NCBI RefSeq assembly: GCF_002407245.1 | Contig: NZ_CP010681.1 | Coordinates: forward strand, 3,299,001 to 3,363,000 | Length of the DNA stretch: 64,000 nucleotides | Direction of reading: 5' to 3' | Source of the DNA: Phaeobacter piscinae | Lineage (GTDB): Bacteria > Pseudomonadota > Alphaproteobacteria > Rhodobacterales > Rhodobacteraceae | In this document: positions 46,246 to 55,980 of the stretch, piece by piece | Numbering within the stretch: the first letter of the stretch is position 1 | How the letters are laid out: the number at the start of each line of letters is the position of its first letter | Translations under genes and position numbers: made by a program | Notes under the pieces: generated by a model | The model's database searches: none | The model's input: the letters and a program-made list of their open reading frames with translations, nothing else | What the model was told of the DNA's origin: nothing

Positions 46246-47507
46246 CCAACGCCCCCAAGTTCACAACACTCGGCTGTCGGCTGAACGCCTATGAGACCGA
46301 GGCCATGAAGGAGCTGAGCCAGCAGGCCGGGCTGCAGAATGCCGTCGTGGTGAACACCTGCGCTGTCACGGCAGAGGCGGTGCGCAAGGCCCGGCAGGAG
46401 ATTCGCAAGCTGCGCCGCGAAAACCCGGATGCGCCGATCATCGTCACCGGCTGCGCCGCCCAGACCGAGCCCGAGACCTTTGCCGCCATGGACGAGGTCA
46501 CACAGGTCATCGGCAATACCGAAAAAATGCAGGCGGGCACCTGGCAGCAAATCGCCAAGGGACCTGATTTCATCGGCACCACCGAAAAGGTGCAGGTCGA
46601 CGACATCATGTCCGTGACGGAAACCGCAGGCCACCTGATTGATGGCTTCGGCACCCGCTCGCGCGCCTATGTACAGGTCCAGAATGGCTGCGATCACCGC
46701 TGCACCTTCTGCATCATCCCCTATGGTCGCGGCAACTCGCGCTCGGTTCCGGCGGGCGTGGTGGTGGATCAGATCAAACGGCTGGTGGACCGGGGCTATA
46801 ATGAGGTGGTGCTGACCGGCGTCGACCTCACCTCCTGGGGCGCGGATCTGCCCGCCACGCCCAAGCTGGGCGATCTGGTGATGCGCATCCTGAAGCTGGT
46901 TCCGGATCTGCCCCGCTTGCGGATCTCCTCAATCGATTCGATCGAGGTTGATGACAACCTGATGCAGGCGATCGCAACAGAACCCCGTCTAATGCCGCAT
47001 CTGCATCTGTCCCTGCAGCACGGCGATGATCTCATTCTAAAACGCATGGCCCGGCGTCACCTGCGCGACGATGCGATCCGCTTCTGCGAGGAGGCTCGCA
47101 AACTGCGCCCGGAGATGACCTTCGGTGCCGATATCATCGCGGGTTTTCCGACCGAAACCGATGCCCATTTTGAGAACTCGCTCAAGCTGGTCACCGACTG
47201 TGATCTCACTTGGCTGCATGTTTTCCCCTACTCAAAGCGCGAGGGCACACCCGCAGCCCGGATCCCCAACCAGGTCAATGGCACTGTGATCAAGGACCGC
47301 GCCGCCCGCCTGCGCGCCGCTGGGGACACCCAGGTTCGGACGCATCTGGCCGCCGCAAGGGGCAAAGCTCATCAGATTCTGATGGAAAATCCCCACATGG
47401 GCCGCACCGAACAATTCACCGAAGTCACCTTTGCCACGCCCCAGGTCGAAGGGCAGATCGTGACCGCCACACCAACCGGGATCACAGGCACGCAGCTCAC
47501 GGTCTGA
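46242..47507 (+). CDS. mtaB: tRNA t6A37 methylthiotransferase MtaB
   Basis: The product has 421 residues with a GTG start. It adds a methylthio group to t6A37 of tRNAs reading ANN codons. The N-terminal UPF0004 domain has three cluster cysteines (TLGCRLNAYE, NTCAVTAEA, TGCAAQTEP). The radical-SAM triad follows in CDHRCTFCIIPYGRG. A weak TRAM-like tail ends the protein. LGCRLN and the length favour MtaB over MiaB or RimO. It is coupled to dapF. Confidence 0.95.
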   Translation: MTNAPKFTTLGCRLNAYETEAMKELSQQAGLQNAVVVNTCAVTAEAVRKARQEIRKLRRENPDAPIIVTGCAAQTEPETFAAMDEVTQVIGNTEKMQAGTWQQIAKGPDFIGTTEKVQVDDIMSVTETAGHLIDGFGTRSRAYVQVQNGCDHRCTFCIIPYGRGNSRSVPAGVVVDQIKRLVDRGYNEVVLTGVDLTSWGADLPATPKLGDLVMRILKLVPDLPRLRISSIDSIEVDDNLMQAIATEPRLMPHLHLSLQHGDDLILKRMARRHLRDDAIRFCEEARKLRPEMTFGADIIAGFPTETDAHFENSLKLVTDCDLTWLHVFPYSKREGTPAARIPNQVNGTVIKDRAARLRAAGDTQVRTHLAAARGKAHQILMENPHMGRTEQFTEVTFATPQVEGQIVTATPTGITGTQLTV

Positions 47508-47550
47508 TTGCGCGCTGACCGCGCCTATACGTTGGGAGACAGATGCATCA

Positions 47551-48075
47551 ATGGCTCTCATTCTCTTTCTTCATGGCGCCTCCAGCAGCGGTAAATCCAC
47601 ACTTGCAAACGCATTGCGGGATCAGGCCTCGCGGCCCTTTCTGCATCTCTCCATTGATCACCTGCGCGACAGTGGCGCCTGGCGGCCTGCGGATTATCCT
47701 GATTGGAGCACAGCGCGTCCGGCGTTCTTTGCCGGCTTCCACCGCATGCTGGCCGGCTTTGCCGAGGCCGGGAACGACCTGATTGTCGAACATATCCTCG
47801 ACACTCCCGGCTGGCACGCGGAGCTACAGGCCCTGCTGAGCCGCCATGATATTGTCTTTGTTGGGCTGCGCCCACCGCTCGCACCGCTCACTCAGCGCGA
47901 GAAGATCCGTGGCAACAGACCAGCAGGCAGCGCCGCACGAGATGCGGCGCATGCCCATGATGGGCTCCGCTATGATCTGGAGTTTGACGGCAGCACCCCG
48001 GTCGCAGATATGGCCCAAACGCTCCTCACGCATCTTCAGACCCCAAGGCCCCGCTCCTGCTTCTTCGCCGGGTAG
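47551..48075 (+). CDS. Chloramphenicol phosphotransferase-like kinase
   Basis: The product has 174 residues. The P-loop is HGASSSGKSTLA near the start. LSIDHLRDSGAWRP and LIVEHILDTPGWHAEL follow. The CPT-like end RGNRPAGSAARDAAHAHDGLRYDLEFD has the arginines and acidic residues of the family. In Streptomyces the family phosphorylates chloramphenicol; elsewhere the substrate is unknown, so a resistance role should not be assumed. It starts 43 bp after mtaB and is probably cotranscribed. Confidence 0.85.
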   Translation: MALILFLHGASSSGKSTLANALRDQASRPFLHLSIDHLRDSGAWRPADYPDWSTARPAFFAGFHRMLAGFAEAGNDLIVEHILDTPGWHAELQALLSRHDIVFVGLRPPLAPLTQREKIRGNRPAGSAARDAAHAHDGLRYDLEFDGSTPVADMAQTLLTHLQTPRPRSCFFAG

Positions 48076-48123
48076 CAGGCTCAGCGCGCCCTGCCCCTGC
48101 CCTCTGCCCCCGTCACCTTTCCC

Positions 48124-48170
48124 AAAATACTCCGGGGTGAATGCCCGCAGGGCAGAGGGGCAGCGCCCCG
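48124..48170. repeat. Intergenic GC-rich repeat element (copy A)
   Basis: The core AAAATACTCCGGGG is followed by GCCCGCAGGGC and GGGGCAGCGCCCC stem-forming repeats. It resembles copies at 56133-56178 and, partly and inverted, 63363-63396. Elements of this style recur between genes in Rhodobacteraceae. Confidence 0.45.
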
Positions 48171-48181
48171 TCCTAAGGATC

Positions 48182-48220
48182 AAAAAGAAACCCCCGCAGG
48201 GCCGGACCGTGCGGGGGTTT
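48182..48220 (-). terminator. Terminator of the petABC operon
   Basis: A strong stem AAACCCCCGCA / TGCGGGGGTTT with an 11-nt loop is followed on the minus strand by TTTCTTTTTG, 28 bp past the petC stop. It may also stop the convergent kinase transcript. Confidence 0.88.
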
Positions 48221-48247
48221 CATGATCTTAAATGGCAGAGAACCGGC

Positions 48248-49039
48248 TTAGCTGGATTTCTTGCCTTTATGCGGAGCCCAGAGGCGCTTGTTGGTCAGAT
48301 ACAGCAGAACCGACAGCAGCGTCAGAAACAGCACGCCGACAAAACCCGCTTGCTTGCGTGCCATCATCTTGGGCTCCGCGGTCCACATCAGGAAAGCCGC
48401 GACGTCCTTGGACAGGCTTTCCACATCATTCGGTGCGCCATCGATGAACTCGACCTGCTCATCCGAAAGCGGCGGCGCCATGGAGATCCAGCCACCCGGG
48501 AAAGCGGTGTTCTCATAGAAGGTGGTGCCAGCTTCTTCCTTGGTTTCACCCGTGTAACCCGCCAACAGGGAGGCGATATATTCAGCACCGCCCATGCCCT
48601 TGAACATCTGGTTCAGACCCAGGCCATAAGGCCCGTGGAAGCCTGCGCGCGCCTTCGCCATCAGCGACAGGTCAGGAGCACCGGCGTTGTTGTTCTCTGG
48701 GAAGTGATCCGTCGGCTTCGCCGGGCGATCCTCATCCAGTTCCGGGTCATAAACGCTGAAGTTGTCAGCCGCATAGGCCCGGACCTGATCCGCAGGCAGG
48801 TTCGGTCCGCCCTCGTCTGCCAGCGTGCGCAGTGGCACCTGTTTCAGACCATGGCAGGCCGCGCAGACCTCGGTGTAGATCTGCAAGCCGCGCTGCAGCT
48901 GGTTGGTGTCATAGGTGCCGAACGGGCCTTCAAAAGAGAAGTCGTAGTCTTCGACATGGCCTGCCCCGCCTGCCGCAAAAGATGCGGCAGGAACGAGCGC
49001 CAGAGCGAAGGCGGCACCGGTTGCAAGTTTTTTCAACAT
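48248..49039 (-). CDS. petC: Cytochrome c1 of the bc1 complex
   Basis: The product has 263 residues, starting at 49039 with AGAAGGA upstream. A signal peptide ([21 protein letters not shown]) precedes the haem-binding motif [12 protein letters not shown]. The axial Met is in the region near the C-terminal half, and a C-terminal anchor ([18 protein letters not shown]) ends in basic residues. It passes electrons from the Rieske protein to soluble cytochrome c. It is last in petABC. Confidence 0.97.
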   Translation of the reverse strand: MLKKLATGAAFALALVPAASFAAGGAGHVEDYDFSFEGPFGTYDTNQLQRGLQIYTEVCAACHGLKQVPLRTLADEGGPNLPADQVRAYAADNFSVYDPELDEDRPAKPTDHFPENNNAGAPDLSLMAKARAGFHGPYGLGLNQMFKGMGGAEYIASLLAGYTGETKEEAGTTFYENTAFPGGWISMAPPLSDEQVEFIDGAPNDVESLSKDVAAFLMWTAEPKMMARKQAGFVGVLFLTLLSVLLYLTNKRLWAPHKGKKSS

Positions 49040-49057
49040 GGTTGCTGTCCTTCTCAA

Positions 49058-50392
49058 TTACTCAGCCGGCGTGGCGTCAGCGCCAGATTTTTTGCCGTAA
49101 TGGGCATCAAAATCGGCTTCGATGGTCTCGGGAATGGCCTGCGGCTTCTCGATCACGCCCAGCAGGGGCAGAATGACCAGGAAGTAACCGAACCAATAGG
49201 CCGAAGCGACCAGCGAGAACGACGCATAGGGTTCTTCCGCCGGCATCGCACCCAGCCACATCAGGGCGAAGAAGTCGATAACCAGCAACAGGAACCACCA
49301 TTTGAACTGCGGACGGAAACGACCCGAGCGCACGCGGCTGGTGTCCAGCCAAGGCGCCAGCGCCATCACGGCAATCGCACCAAACATCGCCAGAACACCA
49401 AAGAACTTGGCATCCACGATACCACCGGTCACGAAGGACGCGATCTGCACAACCCAGACTTCAGAGGTGAAGGCCCGCAGGATCGCGTAGAACGGCAGGA
49501 AGTACCATTCCGGAACGATATGCGCAGGGGTCTGCAGCGGGTTGGCTTCGATGTAGTTGTCCGGGTGCCCGAGGTAGTTCGGCATGAAGCCGACGATGGC
49601 CCAGAAGATCACCAGCACAACCGCCAGACCAAGGAAATCCTTGATCACGAAATACGGCCAGAACGGCAGCGTGTCTTTCGCAGCCTCTTCCTTGGAGGTG
49701 CGGCGCACTTCAACACCGGTCGGGTTGTTGTTGCCTGTGGTGTGGAATGCCCAGATATGGACGATCACGAGACCGGCAATCACAAATGGCAGCAGGTAGT
49801 GCAGCGAGAAGAAGCGGTTCAGCGTCGCGTTGTCGACGGCCGGACCACCCAGAAGCAGGGTCTGGATCGGCTCGCCGATGAACGGGATCGCGCCAAACAG
49901 GCCGGTGATCACGGTCGCGCCCCAGAAGGACATCTGACCCCAGGGCAGAACGTAGCCCATGAATGCGGTGCCCATCATCATCAGATAGATCAGCATGCCG
50001 ATGATCCACGTGATCTCGCGCGGCGCCTTGTAGGAGCCGTAGTACAGACCACGGAAGATGTGGATATAAACCGCAATAAAGAACAGCGACGCGCCATTTG
50101 CGTGCAGGTAGCGGATCATAAAGCCGCCGTTCACGTTGCGCATGATATGCTCAACAGAGGAAAACGCCAGATCCACATGCGGGGTGTAGTGCATCACCAG
50201 GATGATACCGGTGACGATTTGCAGGGCCAGACAGAAGGCCAGAACGATGCCCCAAATCCACAACCAGTTCAGGTTCTTGGGCGTGGGGATCATGATGGTG
50301 TCGTAGATCAGGCCGACGATGGGCAGGCGGCTGTGAAGCCACTTCTCGCCACCGGTTTTCGGCTCGTAATGATCGTGCGGAATGCCGGACAT
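49058..50392 (-). CDS. petB: Cytochrome b of the bc1 complex
   Basis: The product has 444 residues from the ATG at 50392 ([10 protein letters not shown]), with GGGAGG upstream. It has eight membrane helices and paired haem-ligand histidines. The Qo site motif reads [15 protein letters not shown], and the segment [19 protein letters not shown] lies at the cd loop. Length and motifs match the alphaproteobacterial single-chain cytochrome b. It is between petA and petC with gaps of 11 and 18 bp. Confidence 0.97.
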   Translation of the reverse strand: MSGIPHDHYEPKTGGEKWLHSRLPIVGLIYDTIMIPTPKNLNWLWIWGIVLAFCLALQIVTGIILVMHYTPHVDLAFSSVEHIMRNVNGGFMIRYLHANGASLFFIAVYIHIFRGLYYGSYKAPREITWIIGMLIYLMMMGTAFMGYVLPWGQMSFWGATVITGLFGAIPFIGEPIQTLLLGGPAVDNATLNRFFSLHYLLPFVIAGLVIVHIWAFHTTGNNNPTGVEVRRTSKEEAAKDTLPFWPYFVIKDFLGLAVVLVIFWAIVGFMPNYLGHPDNYIEANPLQTPAHIVPEWYFLPFYAILRAFTSEVWVVQIASFVTGGIVDAKFFGVLAMFGAIAVMALAPWLDTSRVRSGRFRPQFKWWFLLLVIDFFALMWLGAMPAEEPYASFSLVASAYWFGYFLVILPLLGVIEKPQAIPETIEADFDAHYGKKSGADATPAE

Positions 50393-50403
50393 ATGTGCCT
50401 CCC

Positions 50404-50964
50404 TTATCCCAGTTGGATGGTGGTTTCGTCGATGAACTCCGCGGTCGGAACCGGCAGGTTCTCGGGTGCGGGGCCTTTGCGGATACGACCGGCAGTGTCG
50501 TAGTGCGAACCATGGCAGGGGCAGAACCAACCGTTGAATTCGCCTGCACCGTCACCCAGCGGCACACAGCCAAGGTGGGTACACACACCCATCATCACCA
50601 GCCATTCGCCAGCGTCATCCAAGGTGCGGTTTTCGTCAGATGCATCCAGACCGGGCTTATTTGCATTTCGGTCCTGCTGATCGGGCAGCTCCGCCAGATC
50701 GACAGCACGGGCTTGCTCGATTTCTTCTTCGGTACGGCGGCGAATGAACACCGGCTTACCGAGGAACATAACCGAGAGCTGTGTTCCGACTTCCACGCCG
50801 CTCACATCCACGATGATCGAGGACAGAGCCTGAACGTCAGCCGAGGGGTTCATCTGGTTGACCAGGGGCCAAATTGCGGCACCCGCAGTCACTGCCCCGG
50901 CGCCGGCAGTGGCGTAGTAGAGGAAATCTCTCCGGGTTCCTTCGTTGTCTTCTGCGTGGGACAC
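50404..50964 (-). CDS. petA: Rieske iron-sulfur subunit of the bc1 complex
   Basis: The product has 186 residues. A twin-arginine N-terminus ([16 protein letters not shown]) keeps the anchor helix. The 2Fe-2S cluster boxes are [10 protein letters not shown] and [10 protein letters not shown] typical hinge region separates anchor and head. It accepts electrons from quinol and moves to cytochrome c1. It leads the petABC operon. The 220 bp upstream should hold the promoter. Confidence 0.97.
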   Translation of the reverse strand: MSHAEDNEGTRRDFLYYATAGAGAVTAGAAIWPLVNQMNPSADVQALSSIIVDVSGVEVGTQLSVMFLGKPVFIRRRTEEEIEQARAVDLAELPDQQDRNANKPGLDASDENRTLDDAGEWLVMMGVCTHLGCVPLGDGAGEFNGWFCPCHGSHYDTAGRIRKGPAPENLPVPTAEFIDETTIQLG

Positions 50965-51146
50965 GAGGTTTTCTCCAATTCCAGCGCCCGTTTAGGGCAA
51001 ACATGCGCATTCACTGCGCAAAGAACGCAGTGACTCATCGCGGGTATCTAGCGGGGAGAAGGGCTTTCGTCCAGCGGTCATAGGCGCGCAGATGGACGCA
51101 TCCGCAAGTAATTATGCGCAACTGTTGCAAACAGCCTCACATATTT

Positions 51147-51182
51147 GCGCAGGCGCCCCCGAATTCAAGGGGTCGCCTGCGC
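51147..51182 (-). terminator. Terminator of the glutathione-transferase gene
   Basis: GCGCAGGCGACCCC / GGGGGCGCCTGCGC pairs over about 13 bp with one mismatch and an 8-nt loop, 7 bp past the stop. An AAATATG tail follows instead of a clear U-tract. Confidence 0.6.
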
Positions 51183-51188
51183 CAGATC

Positions 51189-51791
51189 TCAGCTTTCCGG
51201 CGGCCGTGTCGCCTGCATTGACGGGCGCGAATCGAATGCGGCAAACCACTCTGCCAGCGCCTCATTGCCGTTGCGCCAGCCCATATCCGGATGGCGGAAA
51301 TCCACATAGGACAGCGCACAGGCCACCGCGATCTGGCCAATCCGCAAGGGACCCTGCAGATGCGACATCCAGCGGGTGTTCAGCGCCGCACAACCGCCCA
51401 GCACCTTGCCACTCTGCCCTTCGATCCACTCTGGCCACTGCTTGTCCGCCGGGCGCAGCCGCTTTTCGTAGGACAGCAATACCGCCGCCTCCATGATGCC
51501 ATCGGCCGTGGCCTCCAGCACCCGCGTGTCCCAGCCGCCGGCATAAAGCGCATTGCCCGCACGCTCGGCCAGATAGGCGCAGATCACCCGGCTGTCATAC
51601 AGCGTTGCCCCATCGGCCCGTTCCAACGCCGGGATCTTGGCCAGCGGATTGGCCGCTTTCAGGTCGCTCGCCGGGGAAATCGGTGTCGTGGCCACCGGGC
51701 GCAACTCCACATCTGCCAACTGATCTGTCTCGTGCAGCAGCACCATGACCTTGCGCACATAGGGGGAGGTCGGCGCGTGATAGAGTTTCAT
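51189..51791 (-). CDS. Glutathione S-transferase family protein
   Basis: The product has 200 residues from the ATG at 51791, which has AAAAGGA upstream. It opens MKLYHAPTSPYVRKVMVLLHET, the thioredoxin-like N-domain with Ser/Tyr at the glutathione site. NPLAKIPALERADGATLYDSRVI contains the cis-Pro and the Glu/Asp-Ser pair. The C-domain is helical. It probably handles detoxification or thiol chemistry; the substrate is unknown. It is divergent from ribH and convergent with nothing. Confidence 0.9.
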   Translation of the reverse strand: MKLYHAPTSPYVRKVMVLLHETDQLADVELRPVATTPISPASDLKAANPLAKIPALERADGATLYDSRVICAYLAERAGNALYAGGWDTRVLEATADGIMEAAVLLSYEKRLRPADKQWPEWIEGQSGKVLGGCAALNTRWMSHLQGPLRIGQIAVACALSYVDFRHPDMGWRNGNEALAEWFAAFDSRPSMQATRPPES

Positions 51792-51986
51792 ATCGACTAT
51801 CCTTTTCGTTGGACCCAATAACCGGTCGGAGATGACTCTTTGGCAGGGCAATCAGTATGCGCCCTGCGCCAGATCGAACATCACGCACTCTAGCCACAAC
51901 CTCGGCGGGGAAAACCCCCTTTGCCGCGTGACGCGGGCGCTCTTTCTCTTGCCTTTGACCTGTCTTGCAGCCATGGTCGCGCTGTT

Positions 51987-52128
51987 CTCAGGGCGGGGCG
52001 GAATTCCCCACCGGCGGTAGGCGGGCCAGTCCCGCAAGCCCGCGAGCGGCTTCCAGATTTTTGGAAGTGTCAGCAGATCTGGTGCAACTCCAGAGCCGAC
52101 GGTCATAGTCCGGATGGAAGAGAACGTG
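51987..52128 (+). ncRNA. FMN riboswitch (RFN element)
   Basis: The RFN consensus is nearly complete: GGGCGGGGCGGAATTCCCC, ACCGGCGGTAG, AGCCCGCGAGC, then TCAGCAGATCTGGTGCAAC, CCAGAGCCGACGGTCATAG and TCCGGATGGAAGAGAAC. It lies about 80 bp upstream of the ribH start. FMN binding should lower expression of the gene. The expression platform between 52129 and 52190 is not clear by eye. The rest of the 51792-52209 gap holds no gene. Confidence 0.95.
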
Positions 52129-52209
52129 TGACAGGGCCACGGGGAACGTGTGCCCTCATCACTCGTGATCGCCTTGGGTGACGTGTCAAACCTATAGGAG
52201 TTATCGATC

Positions 52210-52647
52210 ATGACACACACCCGCTTCGCTTTCATCAAGGCGCATTGGCATTCCGATATCGTCGACCGTGCGCTGGATGGCTTTCAGGAGCTGATCCCCG
52301 CCGAGCAGATCGACGTATTTGACGTGCCCGGTGCCTTTGAAATGCCGCTTCTGGCCAAAGAACTGGCCAAGACCGGTAAATACGACGCCATCGCCTGCGC
52401 GGCCTTTGTGGTGGATGGCGGCATCTACCGCCATGATTTTGTCGCCCAGGCTGTCGTGGACGGTCTGATGCAGGCCGGGATGGAGACCAACGTGCCGGTC
52501 CTGTCCGTCTCGTTGACGCCGCACCACTATCAGGAAACCGATCATCACAACGCGATCTACCGCGCCCATTTTGTTGACAAGGGGCGCGAGGCAGCCAATG
52601 CCGCGCTCATGATCGTCAAAACCCGCAAGGCGGCACTAGGCGCCTAA
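52210..52647 (+). CDS. ribH: 6,7-dimethyl-8-ribityllumazine synthase, RibH2 type
   Basis: The product has 145 residues, preceded by TAGGAG. It makes the riboflavin precursor lumazine. FIKAHWHSDIVDRA, FDVPGAFEMPLLAKELA and VVDGGIYRHDFV match the second lumazine synthase of Brucella and rhizobia rather than the housekeeping enzyme. SLTPHHYQETDHHNA replaces the usual GVLT start of the active-site loop but keeps a His. It stands alone under the FMN riboswitch. Converges on thiQ with 19 bp between. Confidence 0.93.
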   Translation: MTHTRFAFIKAHWHSDIVDRALDGFQELIPAEQIDVFDVPGAFEMPLLAKELAKTGKYDAIACAAFVVDGGIYRHDFVAQAVVDGLMQAGMETNVPVLSVSLTPHHYQETDHHNAIYRAHFVDKGREAANAALMIVKTRKAALGA

Positions 52648-52666
52648 ATCCTCAGGGTGCGTGGGC

Positions 52667-53359
52667 CTATCCCAGATAGGCCTTCAGCGCAGGCGGCGGA
52701 TTGTCCAGCAATTCCGCCGTCGCCATTGGCGGGTGGGCCACGCCATCCGCCACCAACACCACCTGATCGGCAATCCGGCGCGCATCTGCCGGATCATGGC
52801 TGACCATCAGCACGGTCGCCCCGGTCTCTGCCGCCAGGTCCGCCACCAGATCCAGCATCTCCGCCTTCAACGCTGGCCCCAACGCCGCAAATGGCTCATC
52901 CAGCAGCAGAAGATCACGCCCCTGCACCAATACGCGGCCCAGCGCCACGCGACTTTGCTGGCCACCGGACAGGGCGGCGGGCTTGCGCTCTTCCATACCC
53001 TGAAGACCAACCCGTGTGATCGCCGCGCGCACCTTTTCCTGTTCTTCAACACTCAGACGCAGGTTCGGGCGAATCCCCAACCCCACATTCTGTGCCACGC
53101 TCAGATGCGGAAACAGATTGCCGTCCTGAAACAGCATCGCAATCGGCCGCTGCCCCGGCAATACATCGGTCAGCGCACGGTCCTGCCAGGACAGCGTTCC
53201 GGCCGTGATGGGAACAAACCCCGCGATGGCCTCGATCAGGGTGGTCTTGCCCGCCCCGGAGGGACCAATCACCGCCACCCGATGGCCTGCCTCGATCGCA
53301 AGATCCGCACGCACGATAAAACCGCCGTTGTCCAATAGGCAGTTCTCAAGTTTCAGCAT
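52667..53359 (-). CDS. thiQ: Thiamine ABC transporter ATPase ThiQ
   Basis: The product has 230 residues from the ATG at 53359. It has Walker A GPSGAGKTTL, signature LSGGQQSRVALGR, Walker B LLLLDEPFAALGP and the switch region VSHDPADARRI. PGQRPIAMLFQDGNLFPHL is the Q-loop. It is last in thiBPQ and its start overlaps thiP by 14 bp. It powers thiamine (and thiamine phosphate) import. Confidence 0.94.
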   Translation of the reverse strand: MLKLENCLLDNGGFIVRADLAIEAGHRVAVIGPSGAGKTTLIEAIAGFVPITAGTLSWQDRALTDVLPGQRPIAMLFQDGNLFPHLSVAQNVGLGIRPNLRLSVEEQEKVRAAITRVGLQGMEERKPAALSGGQQSRVALGRVLVQGRDLLLLDEPFAALGPALKAEMLDLVADLAAETGATVLMVSHDPADARRIADQVVLVADGVAHPPMATAELLDNPPPALKAYLG

Positions 53360-54902
53360 GTCGACGCCCTCCCCGGTCGAGAATGTAAAACGCCCCCATG
53401 GACAGGCACAAAAGCAACAGCGCCCCACCCGAGGCCGCTTCCATCCGGTAGGCCCCCATCAGGCGATAGATCTGCAAAGGCAATGTCGCGGTTTCGCTAT
53501 CGGCAAACAGCGCAATCACGCCCAGATCCCCCATCGACAGCGCTGCCGCCAGCCCAGCAGCAAAACCGATCTGCGGGCGCAGACGGGGCAGCAGCACCCG
53601 GCGCAGAAACACCCCGCCGCGCATATCAAGCGAGAGCGACAGACGGCCATAACGCGCCAGCACCTCCCGCACCCGCGGGATCAGAATGCGCAGCGCAAAT
53701 GGTAGCGACATCAGCGCATTCACCACCGCTGTGACCGGCAGCGCCAGCGCAAAGGGATCCGCCACCGGATAGATCAGAATAAACAGGCCGGTGCCAATCA
53801 CCAGCGGCGATACCGCCAGCCCCAACAGGCCCGACAGCTCCACCAACCCACCCCGGCCCAGCGCCACGGCCACCGCCATCGGCAGGGCAATCGCCAGCAG
53901 CACAAGCGTGCTCACCCCTGCAATCAGCACCGAATTGCCCGCCGCCAGCCAGACCGACGCCCCCATCGACAGCAGGCCCGGCAGACCCGCAATCACAATC
54001 GCGCTCAGCGGCAACAGCAAAAACAGCGCCGCCGCAATCAGACAGGTACCATCCAGTACCCGCGCCAGCGCCCCCTGCCCATCCCAACGCCGTACCGGAC
54101 GGTCCAATCCGGCACCAAACCCCTCGCCCGTCGCCACCCGCAGGGCCACCAGCGCCGCCGCGCCGGTCAACAACAGCTGCACGCCCGACAACAGCGCCGC
54201 CCGCGCCAGATCGAAATCAAATCGAAACGCCTGATAGATCGCCAGTTCAATGGTGGTGGCGCGCGGCCCGCCCCCCAGCGTCAGCGCCACGGCAAAGCTC
54301 GACAGGCAGATCGCAAAGACCACCGCCAGCGCGCCGGGCACCACCTGCCGCAGCATTGGCGCCTCCAGCAGCTGCCACATCGCCCGGCGATCTGCATTGA
54401 TCTGCGCCGCCAGACGAAACCGTTCTGCCGGGATTTCCTGCCAGCCCTGCAGGATCAACCGCGTCGCCAGTGGCAGATTGAAAAACACATGTGCCAGCAC
54501 AACCCCGTGCAACCCATAGATCTGCAGCGGTTCAAACCCGAACAGGCCCAGCAGATCGCTCAGCCAGCCCGAACGGCCAAACACCGCAAGAATGCCAAGG
54601 ATTGCCACGATCACCGGCAAGATAAACGGCGCACCCATGAGGGCAATCAGCACCCGTCGCCCGACAAACCGCCGTCGCGCCAGCGCGCGAGCGACCGGCA
54701 CCGCCAATACCACACTGAACAGGGCGGACAGAACAGCCTGCATCAGGGTAAACCGGATTGCAGCCCAATCGGCAGGGCCGATGCCCCGCCCCACCTCGGC
54801 ACGCCAGACCACTGCGGCCAGCGCGCCAAGGATCAGCGCCGCCACACAGGCAGCGACGCCCAGACCCCAGCGGGATCTTAACGGCTGAGCGCGGTCAGCC
54901 AT
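53346..54902 (-). CDS. thiP: Thiamine ABC transporter permease ThiP
   Basis: The product has 518 residues, with twelve helices in two repeats as in other ThiP/FbpB permeases. The EAA loops are seen as EIPAERFRLAAQINADRRAMW and REVLARYGRLSLSLDMRGG. It overlaps both neighbours (thiB by 25 bp, thiQ by 14 bp), so the operon is tightly coupled. Confidence 0.94.
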   Translation of the reverse strand: MADRAQPLRSRWGLGVAACVAALILGALAAVVWRAEVGRGIGPADWAAIRFTLMQAVLSALFSVVLAVPVARALARRRFVGRRVLIALMGAPFILPVIVAILGILAVFGRSGWLSDLLGLFGFEPLQIYGLHGVVLAHVFFNLPLATRLILQGWQEIPAERFRLAAQINADRRAMWQLLEAPMLRQVVPGALAVVFAICLSSFAVALTLGGGPRATTIELAIYQAFRFDFDLARAALLSGVQLLLTGAAALVALRVATGEGFGAGLDRPVRRWDGQGALARVLDGTCLIAAALFLLLPLSAIVIAGLPGLLSMGASVWLAAGNSVLIAGVSTLVLLAIALPMAVAVALGRGGLVELSGLLGLAVSPLVIGTGLFILIYPVADPFALALPVTAVVNALMSLPFALRILIPRVREVLARYGRLSLSLDMRGGVFLRRVLLPRLRPQIGFAAGLAAALSMGDLGVIALFADSETATLPLQIYRLMGAYRMEAASGGALLLLCLSMGAFYILDRGGRRHAET

Positions 54903-55855
54903 TCATCCAGCGCCACATCGCGCAGCGCCGCCGCCTCGTCTTCGCTCAGCAGCAGTGATTTTTCTGGCGACACCAGGGTCTCAAACCCTTTGGGCAAACC
55001 CTCTGCCGGGGTCACTGCCGGATACATCCAGTTGGTGGTCGGGATGACCGACTGGAACGCGTCACTGACCATGAAGGCGAGGAACTGATCCGCCAACTCC
55101 GGCTGATCGCTGTTCGCCAGCTTCCCGGCAACTTCGACCTGCATATAGTGACCTTCGTCAAACACCGCTGCCGCCTTGCTGGCGTCTTCCTCGGCGATCA
55201 GGTGATAGGCGGGCGAGGTGGTGTAGGACAGCACCATATCCGCCTCACCCTCCAGAAACAGACCATAGGCCTCCGACCAGCCCTTGGTCACGGTCAGCAC
55301 ATTATCTGCCAGCCCGTCCCAGACCTCAGGCGCCTTGTCGCCATAGGCAGCCTTCACCCACATCAGCAATCCCAGACCCGGCGTAGACGAACGCGGATCC
55401 TGAATGACGATTTTCAGATCGCTCGCAGCCAGTTCGCCAAAGTTCTGCGGCGCGACAGCATCGGCCTTATGCACAAATGCGAAATACCCCCAGTCATAAG
55501 GGGCGAAAGTGGCGTCTTCCCAGGCGAAGGGCAGCGCATAATCGGCACTGACCGAATGATCCGCAAACAGGCCCGTCTCCTTGGCCGCCGCAGTCAGATT
55601 GGTATCCAGCCCCAGCACCACATCAGCGTCAGACCGCGCGCCTTCCAGCTTCACCCGCGCCAGCAGCGCCGCGCCGTCGCCTGCGCCGACCAGCTTCAGA
55701 TCGCAACCACAGGTCGCCTCAAAGGCTTTCTCGACGGCCGGACCCGGTCCCCAGTCAGAGACGAAGCTGTCGTAGGTGTAGACAATCAATTCAGGCGTAT
55801 CGGCATAGGCTGCCGTTGCGCCCAGCAGCCCCGCTGCAAGTACAAGATGTTTCAT
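54878..55855 (-). CDS. thiB: Thiamine-binding periplasmic protein ThiB
   Basis: The product has 325 residues from the ATG at 55855, with GGAGGA upstream. A signal peptide (KHLVLAAGLLGATAAYA) is followed by LIVYTYDSFVSDWGPGPAV, the ThiB/TbpA opening. PFAWEDATFAPYDWGYFAFV and IVIQDPRSSTPGLGLL line the ligand cleft. It captures thiamine or its phosphates. Its leader contains the TPP riboswitch. Confidence 0.95.
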   Translation of the reverse strand: MKHLVLAAGLLGATAAYADTPELIVYTYDSFVSDWGPGPAVEKAFEATCGCDLKLVGAGDGAALLARVKLEGARSDADVVLGLDTNLTAAAKETGLFADHSVSADYALPFAWEDATFAPYDWGYFAFVHKADAVAPQNFGELAASDLKIVIQDPRSSTPGLGLLMWVKAAYGDKAPEVWDGLADNVLTVTKGWSEAYGLFLEGEADMVLSYTTSPAYHLIAEEDASKAAAVFDEGHYMQVEVAGKLANSDQPELADQFLAFMVSDAFQSVIPTTNWMYPAVTPAEGLPKGFETLVSPEKSLLLSEDEAAALRDVALDEWLTALSR

Positions 55856-55898
55856 GGCATCCTCCATCGCGACGAGGGGCAAGGGAGGAGCCAGTCCA

Positions 55899-55980
55899 TA
55901 CCTTCCCTCCGCCGGTTCTAGCCGGTTCAGGTTCTACGGGTGTGATCTCAGCGCCGAAGGCGCACCCCGAGGTGGCGCGG
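55899..55980 (-). ncRNA. TPP riboswitch (THI element) upstream of thiB
   Basis: On the minus strand the THI-box parts run in order: TCGGGGTGCG, CTGAGATCACACCC, GAACCTGAACCGGCTAGAAC and CCGGCGGAGGGAA. It ends about 44 bp before the thiB ATG. TCCTCC (55884-55889) can pair with the thiB Shine-Dalgarno GGAGGA (55860-55865), which suggests translational control. The remaining sequence up to 56259 holds only the repeat copy and the aroC leader. Confidence 0.95.

Noticed and set aside
47846..50503. An 885-codon open frame on the + strand opposite petC and petB
   Set aside because: It is antisense to well-conserved cytochrome genes, rich in Arg/His/Gln as expected for a GC-rich shadow frame, and has no start signal or family motif.
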